Assembly: GCF_002078175.1 (NCBI RefSeq)
Contig: NZ_MWFK01000001.1
Location: 5,084,001 to 5,148,000 of the forward strand
Source of the DNA: Streptomyces sp. M41(2017)
GTDB taxonomy: Bacteria; Actinomycetota; Actinomycetes; Streptomycetales; Streptomycetaceae
Direction: 5' to 3'
DNA: 64,000 nt
This document shows, piece after piece, positions 1 through 8,462 of this stretch. Numbering within the stretch: position 1 is the stretch's first letter; each line of letters opens with the position of its first letter. The position numbers and the translations under genes are program-made. The notes under the pieces are model-generated. The model saw nothing but the letters and a program-made list of their open reading frames with translations. It did not search any database and was not told where the DNA came from.

Positions 1-1965
1 CTCCTCGCCCTGCTCTCCTTCGTGCCCTGGGGCCGCGACGGCATCTCCCTCGACCTGATGCGCCGCGACCGCAGCGCACCCAACGGCGTCACCGAGTTCA
101 TGGTCGCGGAGGTGTGCGCCGCGGCCGGGAAGTTCGGCGTACGGCGGATCTCCCTCAACTTCGCGGTGTTCCGCTCCGTCTTCGAGGAGGGCGCCCGCAT
201 CGGCGCGGGCCCCGTGCTGCGGCTCTGGCGCCGGCTGCTGCTGTTCTTCTCCCGGTGGTGGCAGCTGGAGGCGCTGTACCGCTCCAACGCCAAGTACCAC
301 CCCGAGTGGTACCCGCGCTTCATCTGTTACGGCGAGACCGGCTCCCTCGCCCGCATCGGCATGGCGTCCGCCATCGCCGAGGGGTTCGTCTCCGTCCCCT
401 CGATGCGCTCGCTGTGGGGCAAGGGGCACTCCCGAGGCGGACCCCAGCCCGCCACCACGGCCGGACTGCCCTCGCTGTCCGCCCTCGGCCTGGCCACCGG
501 CGAGGGGAGCGCGGCCGAGGAGACCACCGCGGGCCTCCCCGACCAGGTCCGGGTGCGGCACCGCAAGCTCGACCGGCTGCGCGCCGACGGCACCGACCCC
601 TACCCGGTCGGCATCCCGCCGCGCACCCATCTGCTGTCCGAGGTCCGCGGCGGCGAGGACGTCACCGTCGCCGGGCGCGTGATGCTCGTCCGCGACTTCG
701 GCGGCATCCTCTTCGCCGTGCTGCGCGACTGGTCCGGCGACCTCCAGCTCGCCCTCACCCGCCAGGAGTCCGGAGCGGCGCTCGACCGCTTCCGCCAGGT
801 CGTCGACATCGGCGACCACATCACCGCCGACGGCCTCGCGGGCGCCAGCGACCGGGGCGAACCGACCGTCTTCGTCAGCGCCTGGCAGCTCACCGCCAAG
901 TGCCTGCGCCCGCTGCCCGACAAACGCAAGGGCCTCGCCGACCCCGAGGCCAAGGTGCGCCGCCGCTATCTCGACCTGGTGTCCAGCCCCGGCGCCCGCG
1001 ACGTCGTACGGGCCCGTTCCACGGCCGTCCAGGCGCTGCGCCAGGGCCTGCTGGAGCGCGGCTACCTGGAGGTCGAGACCCCGATGCTCCAGCAGATCCA
1101 CGGAGGCGCGAACGCCCGGCCGTTCACCACCCACATCAACGCCTACGACCTGAACCTCTATCTGCGCATCGCCCCCGAGCTGTACCTCAAACGGCTGTGC
1201 GTCGGCGGACTGGAGAAGGTCTTCGAGATGGGCCGCACCTTCCGCAACGAGGGCGTCTCCTACAAGCACAACCCCGAGTTCACGATGCTGGAGGCCTACC
1301 AGGCCTTCGCCGACTACGACGTGATGCTCGACCTGGCCCGCGAGCTGATCCAGGGCGCCGCCACCGCCGCCTTCGGCTCACCGATCGCCCGCAAGGGCGG
1401 TACGGAGTACGACATCTCCGGGGAGTGGCCCGTCAAGACGGTCTACGGCGCGATCTCCGAGGCCCTCGGGGACGAGGTCGACGCCGACACCTCCGTCGAG
1501 GCGCTCCAGCGGCTCTGCGACCGCGCGGGCGTGCCGTACGTGGACGACGACGGGCGCGGCGACATCGTCCTGGAGATGTACGAACGTCTGGTCGAGGAGA
1601 AGACGCAGCTGCCCACCTTCTACAAGGACTTCCCGACCGACGTCTCCCCGCTCACCCGGCAGCACCGCACCGACCCGCGCCTCGCCGAACGCTGGGACCT
1701 CGTCGCCTTCGGCACGGAACTGGGCACCGCCTACTCCGAGTTGACCGATCCGGTGGAGCAGCGCCGGCGGCTCACCGCGCAGTCGCTGCTGGCCGCCGGG
1801 GGAGACCCCGAGGCGATGGAGCTCGACGAGGACTTCCTCGACGCGCTCGAGTACGCCATGCCGCCCACCGGCGGGCTCGGGATCGGCGTCGACCGGCTCG
1901 TCATGTTCCTGACCGGGCTGACGATCCGCGAGACCCTGCCGTTCCCGCTGGTGCGCCGCCGCTGA
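1..1965 (+). CDS. lysX: LysX-type bifunctional lysylphosphatidylglycerol synthase/lysine-tRNA ligase (5' partial)
   Basis: The reading frame is open from base 1, so the N-terminal membrane part lies outside the window. The first ~135 visible residues match the C-terminal DUF2156/MprF-type aminoacyl-lipid transferase domain. A linker follows, then an OB-fold anticodon-binding region (about residues 190-300), then a class II lysyl-tRNA synthetase core. That core has motif 2 (FRNEGVSYKHNPEF) and motif 3 (GLGIGVDRLVMF). In the family, the synthetase domain charges lysine and the membrane domain moves it to phosphatidylglycerol, lowering surface charge and giving resistance to cationic peptides. 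It is likely a second LysRS-like gene beside a housekeeping lysS elsewhere. The stop is followed by 81 bp before the deacetylase gene on the same strand. Confidence 0.9.
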   Translation, partial: LLALLSFVPWGRDGISLDLMRRDRSAPNGVTEFMVAEVCAAAGKFGVRRISLNFAVFRSVFEEGARIGAGPVLRLWRRLLLFFSRWWQLEALYRSNAKYHPEWYPRFICYGETGSLARIGMASAIAEGFVSVPSMRSLWGKGHSRGGPQPATTAGLPSLSALGLATGEGSAAEETTAGLPDQVRVRHRKLDRLRADGTDPYPVGIPPRTHLLSEVRGGEDVTVAGRVMLVRDFGGILFAVLRDWSGDLQLALTRQESGAALDRFRQVVDIGDHITADGLAGASDRGEPTVFVSAWQLTAKCLRPLPDKRKGLADPEAKVRRRYLDLVSSPGARDVVRARSTAVQALRQGLLERGYLEVETPMLQQIHGGANARPFTTHINAYDLNLYLRIAPELYLKRLCVGGLEKVFEMGRTFRNEGVSYKHNPEFTMLEAYQAFADYDVMLDLARELIQGAATAAFGSPIARKGGTEYDISGEWPVKTVYGAISEALGDEVDADTSVEALQRLCDRAGVPYVDDDGRGDIVLEMYERLVEEKTQLPTFYKDFPTDVSPLTRQHRTDPRLAERWDLVAFGTELGTAYSELTDPVEQRRRLTAQSLLAAGGDPEAMELDEDFLDALEYAMPPTGGLGIGVDRLVMFLTGLTIRETLPFPLVRRR

Positions 1966-2046
1966 AATGGTCCAGGCGGGTGCTTTCGGGACCCTCCCTC
2001 GGTGTTGCTCAGTCGGGCCGGCCCTCCGCCGGGTGACTGATTGGTC

Positions 2047-2889
2047 ATGAAAAAGGATCAGCTGATCACCCGACGTAAGGCGCTGGCCGCCGGCGCCGCC
2101 GTCCTGGGGGCGGCCGGAGTCGCGGGCACCGCCCAGGTCCTGACCGCCGACCCGGCCGCGCAACCGGTGCGGGTCCCGCCCCGCTCCGGCCCGCAGGCCA
2201 CCCGCGCCGTCAAACCGTCCGCGTACCGCCTCCAGCCGATCACCGGCTACGGCCCGCCGCTCGGTGCCCCCGGCAGGACCGTCGTCCGGCACGAGCCCTT
2301 CCTGCGCATGTCCGGGCGCGGCCGCACCATGGTGCTGACCTTCGACGACGGCCCCGACCCGCTCTACACCCCCGACGTCCTGCGCATCCTGCGCGAGTAC
2401 GACGTGCGCGCGACGTTCTTCGTGTGCGGCGAGATGGCCGACGACAACAAGGACCTGCTCGGAAAGATGGCCGACGACGGGCACATCGTCGGCAACCACA
2501 CCTGGACGCACCCGCTGCTGACCTCGCTCTCCCGTTCCAGGATCCGCTCCGAGATCGAGCGCACCAGCAAGGTCATCAAGAACGCCTACGGCGAGTCCCC
2601 GGCCTGGTTCCGCGCGCCCTACGGGGCGTGGAACAGGGCGACGTTCCAGATCCAGGCCGACCTCGGCATGGAGCCGCTGGCCTGGACGATCGACACGAAC
2701 GACTGGGCGACACCGGGCGTCCGCTCGATCGTCGGCACCGTGGAGAAGGAGGCCGCCCCCGGCGTCGTCGTCCTCTCGCACGACGCGGGCGGCAACCGCT
2801 CCCAGAGCGTGCAGGCGCTGCGCGAGTACCTGCCGCATCTGCTGGATTCCGGCTACCACCTCACGGTTCCGCGCAGGAACGGCGTCTAG
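2047..2889 (+). CDS. Tat-exported polysaccharide deacetylase (NodB domain)
   Basis: 280 aa. The N-terminus has a twin-arginine signal (ITRRKALAAG followed by an Ala-rich stretch), so the enzyme is probably exported folded. The NodB domain fills about residues 90-275. Visible motifs are TFDDGPD (catalytic Asp and metal Asp), HTWTHP (metal His pair), RAPYG and LSHD. The expected role is hydrolysis of N- or O-acetyl groups on peptidoglycan or another extracellular glycan. I chose ATG 2047 rather than the TTG two codons upstream because MKKDQ gives a normal Tat leader. Its substrate cannot be read from sequence. It sits in a cell-envelope block between lysX and a sortase. Confidence 0.9.
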   Translation: MKKDQLITRRKALAAGAAVLGAAGVAGTAQVLTADPAAQPVRVPPRSGPQATRAVKPSAYRLQPITGYGPPLGAPGRTVVRHEPFLRMSGRGRTMVLTFDDGPDPLYTPDVLRILREYDVRATFFVCGEMADDNKDLLGKMADDGHIVGNHTWTHPLLTSLSRSRIRSEIERTSKVIKNAYGESPAWFRAPYGAWNRATFQIQADLGMEPLAWTIDTNDWATPGVRSIVGTVEKEAAPGVVVLSHDAGGNRSQSVQALREYLPHLLDSGYHLTVPRRNGV

Positions 2890-2903
2890 GCGGAAAAGGA
2901 GAG

Positions 2904-2942
2904 GCCGGCCGGCGGGAGGAGGAACACATCCCGCCGGCCGGC
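2904..2942. terminator. Bidirectional hairpin between deacetylase and sortase genes
   Basis: A perfect 14-bp inverted repeat (2904-2917 and 2929-2942, arm GCCGGCCGGCGGGA) with an 11-nt loop lies between two convergent stop codons. There is no T-tract, as is usual for high-GC actinobacterial terminators. Confidence 0.75.
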
Positions 2943-2967
2943 TCTCGCACACCGGGTCGCAAAGCGT

Positions 2968-3630
2968 TCAGCGCGTTGCGACCATCTTCGCGAACACGAC
3001 CACGTTCCCGTCGTATCCGTGCTGCTTCGAGAAACCGCCGCCGCACGTGATCACACGCAATTCCGGAGTTCCCTTGCTGTTGTACACGCGGTCACCGGGG
3101 AAGTCCTCCTTCGAGAACACCTCGATGCCGTAGATCTCGAACACGGCCGTCTTTCCGTCCTTGCGCAGGACCTCGACCTTGTTCCCCTTCTTGAGCGCCC
3201 CGAGCCCGTAGAAGACGGCGGGACCCTGCATGTTGTCGACATGGCCGACGATCACGGAGGTGCCCTTCTCGCCGGGGGCGACCGCGCCGGTGAACCAGCC
3301 GGCGAGATTCGGGTCCTCGGGCGGCGGCGCCGCGACCCAGCCGTCGGCGTCCAGGCCCACCGGCATCACCGGGGTGTCGACCCGGATGGCCGGGATCCGC
3401 ACCCGGTCGACGACGGAGTAGGGCAGCGGGTCCGGCGTCTTGGCGAAGGTGCCGCCGGAGGTGCGGCTGTCGGCGGCGGCCGCGGAGGCGGGCTGCGGCG
3501 GACCCACGTCGAACTCACCGGAACCATTCCGGATGAGGGCGAGGCCGGTCAGCAGAACAAGCGCTATCACGCCCCAAGGGGCGCGCTTCCTCTGCCGCTC
3601 CTCCTCTTCGGCCAGCTCGGACGCAGACAT
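2968..3630 (-). CDS. Class F sortase
   Basis: 220 aa. A short cytosolic Lys/Arg/Glu-rich N-terminus is followed by one membrane anchor (about residues 18-35), a linker, and a sortase beta-barrel from about residue 75. The catalytic His is H130 in VGHVDN and the Cys is C196 in VITCGGGF. Sortases cleave a C-terminal sorting signal and attach the protein to the wall or to another nucleophile. The class F assignment rests on the short N-anchor and the TCGGGF context. Oddly, no Arg lies between C196 and the last strand, where the catalytic Arg is usually found. Only the final residue is Arg, so this residue may come from elsewhere in the fold. Two small secreted membrane-anchored proteins lie within 2 kb and may be partners. 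Confidence 0.85.
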   Translation of the reverse strand: MSASELAEEEERQRKRAPWGVIALVLLTGLALIRNGSGEFDVGPPQPASAAAADSRTSGGTFAKTPDPLPYSVVDRVRIPAIRVDTPVMPVGLDADGWVAAPPPEDPNLAGWFTGAVAPGEKGTSVIVGHVDNMQGPAVFYGLGALKKGNKVEVLRKDGKTAVFEIYGIEVFSKEDFPGDRVYNSKGTPELRVITCGGGFSKQHGYDGNVVVFAKMVATR

Positions 3631-3962
3631 TCGCCATCCCCTCTCGACGTGGCCGTCGCCGCGTCAGTCGCGCATATGAGCACGCTAATCGCAGCGGAGC
3701 CGCCGGGCGACGGGGCGCGGGCGAACGGGTGGCGGCACGGCTGCCTCCTGCGCCATCCGAGTTGCCATGACCAGGAATTTTCTGACGGTCCGTGACCTGC
3801 GGCAATATCCGATTGTGTGGAATTCTCTCGGCGTGTCCTCTCACCAGGACGGACCATTCTCGAAATGCGGGCGTGTGCACGGCATCTGAGGGTCTGTCTG
3901 GGAGGCGCTTTCTCGCCGATCCACCGGGGACGGTTCCCGGGGGCGTCTCCGCGGAGGATCAC
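3631..3962. promoter_or_regulatory. Divergent intergenic region between sortase and secreted-protein genes
   Basis: 332 bp with no convincing gene. It must hold the promoters for the leftward sortase gene and the rightward secreted protein gene. An AT-richer stretch at about 3770-3840 is the likeliest promoter zone, but I cannot assign -35/-10 boxes. A GGAGG ribosome site sits just before ATG 3963. Confidence 0.4.
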
Positions 3963-4454
3963 ATGCGTACTACTCGTGCCCTGGCGGTGTCTGCCGCCGC
4001 GGTCGCCGCCGTGGGGCTCGCCGCCCCGATGGCCGCGGCGTGGAACAGTCCGAGCAACATCGTCGCCATGCCCAGCGTCATCGCCCGCGGCGGTCAGCTG
4101 ACGGTGACGGTCGACGGGTGCTCGCGAGGGGGCACCATGACCTCGCCGGCGTTCCGTCAGGCCCGGCTCAGGCCCCTCGTCGGCGCCCACAACGAGACGT
4201 CCAGTGGAACGGCCACCATCAACCAGGACGCCCGCCCCGGCTCGTACGACATCACCGTCAACTGCGAGGGGACGGGCCCGCTCACCCGCCCGGCGGCCTT
4301 CACCGTCATCGGCGGCACCCGCGGTGGTCTCGGTGGCAGCAGCTCCACCGGCGCCACGCCGACCGACATGGCGATCGGCGGTGGCCTGGTGGCCGCGGCG
4401 GTCGTCGGCGGCGGGGTGTTCTGGATGCGCCGCCGGTCCGAGAAGCACATCTGA
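3963..4454 (+). CDS. Secreted C-terminally membrane-anchored protein, paralog A
   Basis: 163 aa, function unknown. A Sec signal peptide ends near residue 26 (AAPMAAAW). An Ig-like or beta-rich domain follows with exactly two Cys (DGCSRGG and NCEGTG), probably a disulfide. Then comes a Gly/Ser linker with GTRGGLGGS (about 117-125), a TM helix (about 137-157) and a positive tail, RRRSEKHI. The order of signal peptide, domain, Gly motif, TM and Arg tail looks like a cell-wall sorting signal, but there is no LPXTG. The convergent gene at 4604-5134 has the same layout and is clearly a paralog. Start chosen at ATG 3963 because of the GGAGG just upstream and the immediate signal peptide. It could be a sortase substrate or simply a tail-anchored surface protein. 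Confidence 0.75.
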   Translation: MRTTRALAVSAAAVAAVGLAAPMAAAWNSPSNIVAMPSVIARGGQLTVTVDGCSRGGTMTSPAFRQARLRPLVGAHNETSSGTATINQDARPGSYDITVNCEGTGPLTRPAAFTVIGGTRGGLGGSSSTGATPTDMAIGGGLVAAAVVGGGVFWMRRRSEKHI

Positions 4455-4537
4455 CCGCTCGGTCGCGTTCCACCACAGGGACGGCCGGCGCACCCCCTCG
4501 GGGGCCGGCGGTCCGCCCCGGAGACGGCGCGCACGTG

Positions 4538-4586
4538 ACAGCGCTTCACCCCGGACCCTCCCGACGGGTCCGGGGTGAAGCGCTGT
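4538..4586. terminator. Strong bidirectional terminator hairpin
   Basis: A perfect 21-bp inverted repeat (4538-4558 and 4566-4586) with a 7-nt loop lies between the two convergent paralogous surface-protein genes. Confidence 0.9.
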
Positions 4587-4603
4587 GCCGCCCGGGCTCC
4601 GGG

Positions 4604-5134
4604 TCAGGACTCGTCGGACGTCGAGCGGCGCCGCACCATGTACCAGGCCGCGCCCACGGAACCGGTGATGAGGGCCGCGCCCATGCCGATCTCCTTGAGG
4701 TCGAAGCCGCCGACGCTGCCGCCGACACCCGCCCGCACCCCGCGCTGCAGGGGGACGGGGGTGGGGCTGCTGGAACGACCGCTCGCGATGGTGAGACCGG
4801 TGCTGCCGCTCGCCCCGCCGCAGGAGAACGTCACGTCGTACACCGCCCCGGGCCTGGCGTCCCAGTCGACCATGGCGGTGGCCGAGGACTGGCCCGGCGG
4901 GATCGTGACGGTGTCGAAGACACCCGAGGTGACCGTCGCGTTCCCGCGGCAGCCGCCGTCCCGCTTCAGCAGCAGCGACACCTGACCGCCGGCGGCGATG
5001 GTGGACGGCTGCACGCTGAAGGCGAACGGAGTGATGTTGTGGTCGTCCCGGTCGCCGGCGAAGGCGGCGGGCGCGGTGAAGGTCAGGGCGGTCACGCCCA
5101 GCAGTGCGGCCGAAGCGACGCGTATCGCGCGCAT
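4604..5134 (-). CDS. Secreted C-terminally membrane-anchored protein, paralog B
   Basis: 176 aa, function unknown. The signal peptide ends at about AAFAGD (residue 26). The beta-rich domain has two Cys (GGCRGN and FSCGGA) at positions matching paralog A, and both share a D/N-ARPG-x-YD-x-T motif before the second Cys. The C-terminus has GVRAGVGGS (about 131-139), a TM segment (about 147-165) and the tail RRRSTSDES. The shared pattern G-[TV]-R-x-G-[LV]-G-G-S before the TM is conserved between paralogs whose other sequence has diverged, so it is probably functional. It faces paralog A tail to tail, which suggests an old inverted duplication. Confidence 0.75.
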   Translation of the reverse strand: MRAIRVASAALLGVTALTFTAPAAFAGDRDDHNITPFAFSVQPSTIAAGGQVSLLLKRDGGCRGNATVTSGVFDTVTIPPGQSSATAMVDWDARPGAVYDVTFSCGGASGSTGLTIASGRSSSPTPVPLQRGVRAGVGGSVGGFDLKEIGMGAALITGSVGAAWYMVRRRSTSDES

Positions 5135-5360
5135 GGTGAGCCTCCAGGTCCCCGAGGAGCCTTGCTGCGGACCTTTTCCGCATTGCGTCAGAAATGCACC
5201 TCGATGATCGGAACGCTAGGAAAGGGCGCGTCCGTCCGCGATCCCTGTAGTGCGAACGGGTCACGTCTGTGGGCCGCACGGGGGACACGGTGCGTACGGC
5301 CGGGGGACGGACACGGCGTGTCGTCCGTCCCCCGGTGTGTGGTTCTGTCCGGCTGCCGCG

Positions 5361-6125
5361 TCAGCCGGGAAGGTGCGGGAACAGCGCCGTGAAGGGTTCC
5401 ACGGACGCCGCGATCCCCCGGCTGTAGGGCGCGTCGAAGTCCCAGATGAGGAACAGCAGGAACGCGATCAGCGCGGAGAACAGCCCGGCGAGGATCAGCT
5501 CGCGGGGGGTACGCCTGATCTGCAGCGCGAAGATCATGCCGACGGTGACCACGGCACCGATGATCAGCCCGAACCACACCACCCCGGGCATGGTCGCCCC
5601 GGTGGAGTCGGCCCGGGCGCTGCGTGCGGCGTCGGCCGCCGTCACCTGGTCCAGGAGCGGCTGGTACGCCTGGGCCTCGAAGTCCGACTTCGGTTCGTAG
5701 TCGGTGACGTCGTGCCGGATCTGTTCGAGCAGCCGGCCGCCCTCGGCGGTCACCCGGCCGTGGTCCGTCATGGACTTCCACTCCTTGGTGACCACGTAGT
5801 CGACGTAGGCGTCGACGTCACCGCGGATGCGGTCGCGCACGTCGGGCGGGTAGACCCGGACCCGCTCGGAGATCTCGTGCAGCGCCTGGGCCTCCGCCTG
5901 CACATGGTCCTGGGCGGCCCCGCGGGCCTCCCACACGCCGGCGATCGCCAGACCCAGGACGATGGCGTACACCACGCCGATCATCATCGTCATGTACTCG
6001 ATGACGTCCGGGGTCTCGCTGGGGTCCTCGTCCTCGCGCGCCCGGCGGTGCCGGACGAGCGTCACGATGAGGACCACGATGCACGCGGCCGCCATCGCGA
6101 GGGCGAGAACAAGCCAATCCGACAA
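5361..6125 (-). CDS. DUF4239 (bestrophin-like) integral membrane protein
   Basis: 254 aa. Two N-terminal TM segments (about residues 4-24 and 44-66), a long soluble middle, and two C-terminal TM segments (about 188-208 and 216-235) match the DUF4239 family, sometimes called bestrophin-like. No enzymatic motif is visible, and a channel role is only suggested by the family name. The start is TTG at 6125, supported by a GGAGG-type site 8-12 bp upstream. It starts 15 bp after the stop of the proline-rich protein gene, so the two are probably one operon. Confidence 0.8.
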   Translation of the reverse strand: MSDWLVLALAMAAACIVVLIVTLVRHRRAREDEDPSETPDVIEYMTMMIGVVYAIVLGLAIAGVWEARGAAQDHVQAEAQALHEISERVRVYPPDVRDRIRGDVDAYVDYVVTKEWKSMTDHGRVTAEGGRLLEQIRHDVTDYEPKSDFEAQAYQPLLDQVTAADAARSARADSTGATMPGVVWFGLIIGAVVTVGMIFALQIRRTPRELILAGLFSALIAFLLFLIWDFDAPYSRGIAASVEPFTALFPHLPG

Positions 6126-6140
6126 GGTTTGCCTCCAGGG

Positions 6141-6794
6141 TCAGCGCGGGCGCAGCGCCGCGACGGCGAGCACCGCGGGCGCGGTGATGAGCAGGGTGAA
6201 CGAGACCAGCGACGGGCCGCTGCGGGGCTGGTGCTTGTGCGGCGCGGGGCGGTACGCCGGATAGCTGACGGGTACGGGCGCGGGTGCGGGGCGCGCGCTC
6301 GGCGTCGGCTCGGGTTTCGGCGTGGGTCTCGGCGGCGGCACCGGGGCCGGCCGGGGCGGCACGGGCTTCGGTTTCGGCGCGGGGGGCGGTGGAGGCGGCG
6401 GGGGTGGCGGCGGCTTCGGTTTCGGCGCCGGCGCGTGGGTGGGCGGAGGGGGTGTCGGTTTGGGCGTCGGTTTCGGCTTGGGCGGGGGAGGCGGCTTCGG
6501 CGGTGGGGGCGGTGTCGGGGTGGGCGTGGGCGTCGGCGTCGGCGTCGGGGGGCACGGCGGCGGTGGGGTCGGGCACCAGGTGGTGTTCCCGACGACCGCG
6601 ACCGCTCCGTCGCCCGCCACGGCCACCGCGGTCACGCCGTCTCCGCCCGAGCCGGTCGAGGCGTACGCGCACGCGTCCGCCGACGCCGTTCCGCTCGGCG
6701 CGCCGACGAGCAGCCAGCTGAGCGCCGTCACCGCCAAGACGCGTATGACGAGGGCGGATCGGGTTCGTTGGGGTCCTTGCACGACGAAGATCAT
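6141..6794 (-). CDS. Proline-rich secreted/membrane protein upstream of DUF4239 gene
   Basis: 217 aa, function unknown. An N-terminal hydrophobic signal or anchor (about residues 13-38) ends in ASADA. A short domain with two Cys follows (DACAYAST and NTTWC, with PPPC next). Then about 100 residues are made of PT, PP, KP and AP repeats, forming a rigid extended arm. A final hydrophobic segment before the terminal RPR could anchor the C-terminus. The arm could span the peptidoglycan. I chose ATG 6794 because it gives an immediate signal peptide. The longer upstream frame looks non-coding. Confidence 0.65.
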   Translation of the reverse strand: MIFVVQGPQRTRSALVIRVLAVTALSWLLVGAPSGTASADACAYASTGSGGDGVTAVAVAGDGAVAVVGNTTWCPTPPPPCPPTPTPTPTPTPTPPPPPKPPPPPKPKPTPKPTPPPPTHAPAPKPKPPPPPPPPPPPAPKPKPVPPRPAPVPPPRPTPKPEPTPSARPAPAPVPVSYPAYRPAPHKHQPRSGPSLVSFTLLITAPAVLAVAALRPR

Positions 6795-7055
6795 GGGGTG
6801 CGTGCGACGGGGCCACGCCGGAGTGCGGGCGAATGCCCCCGAAGGAAGGACGTCCGGCATGCCACGGTTTGACGCTCCGTACGGTAAGCGGGGCCGGTGA
6901 TCGCACGTACGCGCGAAGAAAGCGTCATCCGGGACACAGGCTTCCGAAAGAAAGTTCCGCCCCCCTTGAACACTCCCGCCCCTTCCGCCCGTACCTAGGG
7001 CCATGCGCGGCGCAGCAGGGCGCTGCACCACTTATGCGAACAGCGGGAGTTACCC
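6795..7055. promoter_or_regulatory. Divergent promoter region, proline-rich gene / repeat lipoprotein
   Basis: 261 bp between divergent starts. It must contain both promoters. GCGGGAG at about 7041-7047 is the likely ribosome site for ATG 7056. I could not assign promoter boxes. Confidence 0.4.
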
Positions 7056-7991
7056 ATGAAGACCTCCTGGCGGAGCGCCTCACTCGTAGCGGCAGCTGCG
7101 GCCGTGCTGGCGCTCACGACGGCGTGCGGTCAGGAACAGGGCACCCCTACGGGCAGCCAGAACGTCGGGGCGACCGCCGCCGCTGGTGGCTACGGAACGA
7201 GCACCACGGCGGGCAACGGCTACGGCGCCGACTCCAAGGACCAGGCCGCCGCCAAGGCGGAGCCCGCGGGTCAGCTCGCCGTCACGGAGAGCACGAAGCT
7301 GGGCAAGGTGCTGACGGACGGCGCCGGAATGACGCTCTACCGCTTCGACAAGGACACCGCGGAGCCCCCGAAGTCCAGCTGTGACGGCGCCTGCGCGACC
7401 GCGTGGCCGCCGGTGCCCGCCGACGGCGCCGAGGCCGCCGCCGGTGTGGACAAGTCGCTGCTCGGCGAGGTGACGCGCGCCGACGGTACGAAGCAGCTGA
7501 CGGTCGCCGGCTGGCCGATGTACCGCTTCGCCAAGGACACCAAGGCCGGGGACACCAACGGCCAGGGCGTGGGCGGCACTTGGTACGCCTCGGCCCCCAA
7601 TGGCAAGAAGGCGACGCTCGCCGACCTGCCCGGCCTGTCGGTCCGCAAGGACGCGAAGCTCGGTGACGTCGTGGTCGACAAGAACGGGATGACCGTCTAC
7701 CGCTTCATGAAGGACCAGGCCTGGCCCGTCTCGAAGTCGGCGTGCACGGGCGCCTGCCTGGAGAAGTGGCCGGCCGTGGCGCCGGTCGCCTCGAAGGACA
7801 CCAAGGGTGTCCAGAAGAAGGGCCTGATGGGCTTCACCCGCCCGGACGGCGTGAAGCAGATGACCGTCAACTGCTGGCCGATCTACACCTTCTCCGGTGA
7901 CACCGCTCCCGGCGACACCAACGGCCAGGGCGTGGGTGGCACGTGGTACGCCGTCGCCCCCGACGGCAAGCCGGTCGGCGCGGCGAAGTAA
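7056..7991 (+). CDS. COG4315-repeat lipoprotein (SCO0930 family)
   Basis: 311 aa. A lipoprotein signal peptide ends in LALTTAC with Cys near residue 24. A low-complexity Gly/Tyr/Thr linker follows, then two long modules. Each has two related sub-repeats: a V-x-D-x-x-GMT-[LV]-YRF half with a C-x-G-x-C pair (SCDGACATAWPP and ACTGACLEKWPA), and a W-P-[MI]-Y half ending DTNGQGVGGTWYA. These are the secreted-repeat (PF03640-type) units, whose function is not established. In S. coelicolor the homolog lies beside the c-di-GMP enzyme RmdA, and the same order is seen here. It has its own promoter region and a strong terminator, so it is probably transcribed alone. Confidence 0.85.
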   Translation: MKTSWRSASLVAAAAAVLALTTACGQEQGTPTGSQNVGATAAAGGYGTSTTAGNGYGADSKDQAAAKAEPAGQLAVTESTKLGKVLTDGAGMTLYRFDKDTAEPPKSSCDGACATAWPPVPADGAEAAAGVDKSLLGEVTRADGTKQLTVAGWPMYRFAKDTKAGDTNGQGVGGTWYASAPNGKKATLADLPGLSVRKDAKLGDVVVDKNGMTVYRFMKDQAWPVSKSACTGACLEKWPAVAPVASKDTKGVQKKGLMGFTRPDGVKQMTVNCWPIYTFSGDTAPGDTNGQGVGGTWYAVAPDGKPVGAAK

Positions 7992-8043
7992 CGGATCGTC
8001 CCCCGAGCGCGGGTCACCCCGCTCCGGAACGCCGCGCGACCCC

Positions 8044-8082
8044 GGGTCCGCCCCCTCCGCACCGCAGGGAGGGGGCGGACCC
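8044..8082 (+). terminator. Terminator after repeat lipoprotein gene
   Basis: A perfect 15-bp stem (8044-8058 and 8068-8082) with a 9-nt loop, followed by TT, lies 53 bp after the lipoprotein stop. Confidence 0.85.
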
Positions 8083-8462
8083 TTGCCATGACCGCGTCGC
8101 CGCGTAGGGGGAACGGCCGGACGGTGAACTGGCTTACGGTGAGCGCGAGTCGGCGTGCCGCCGCGGAACGTGAAAGGTCCGGCCGGCGGTCCGGATGTGA
8201 AAGAGTGCGGCGGCTCCTTCGGCGGGCGTGGCCACGCTTCGTGATCTCCCGGAGTCATTTGGAACGCTTCGGAGGGATTTCGCAACGGCGGTGCGTGGTG
8301 TGTTCGCGTGACGTTCGCGGACGCCAATTCGGCACTTGCCCGAGGCAGTGACCGGGAACGGACGGTCAATTTCCGTTTTGGCTCGCCCCTTTGGCGGGCG
8401 ATCAGTAGCCTCTGCTCGAACACCGGATCGCCTACGCCGTCGACTACGCCTTGGAGAGATAG
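8083..8462. promoter_or_regulatory. Leader of methyltransferase-rmdA operon
   Basis: About 380 bp with no convincing gene. An inverted repeat TGACC-N10-GGTCA (8349-8353 and 8364-8368) overlaps the AT-richer segment at about 8366-8380. It could be an operator for the operon. BldD controls several c-di-GMP genes in Streptomyces and reads half-sites of this general type, but I cannot call this a BldD box from the sequence alone. Confidence 0.4.

Noticed and set aside
1378..2952. 524-codon minus-strand open frame across lysX and the deacetylase
   Set aside because: It runs antisense through two clear genes and a terminator and has no recognisable domain.
8088..8351. 87-codon ORF after the lipoprotein terminator
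   Set aside because: Arg-rich composition, no family, and no ribosome-binding site. It begins inside the run-out of the terminator.
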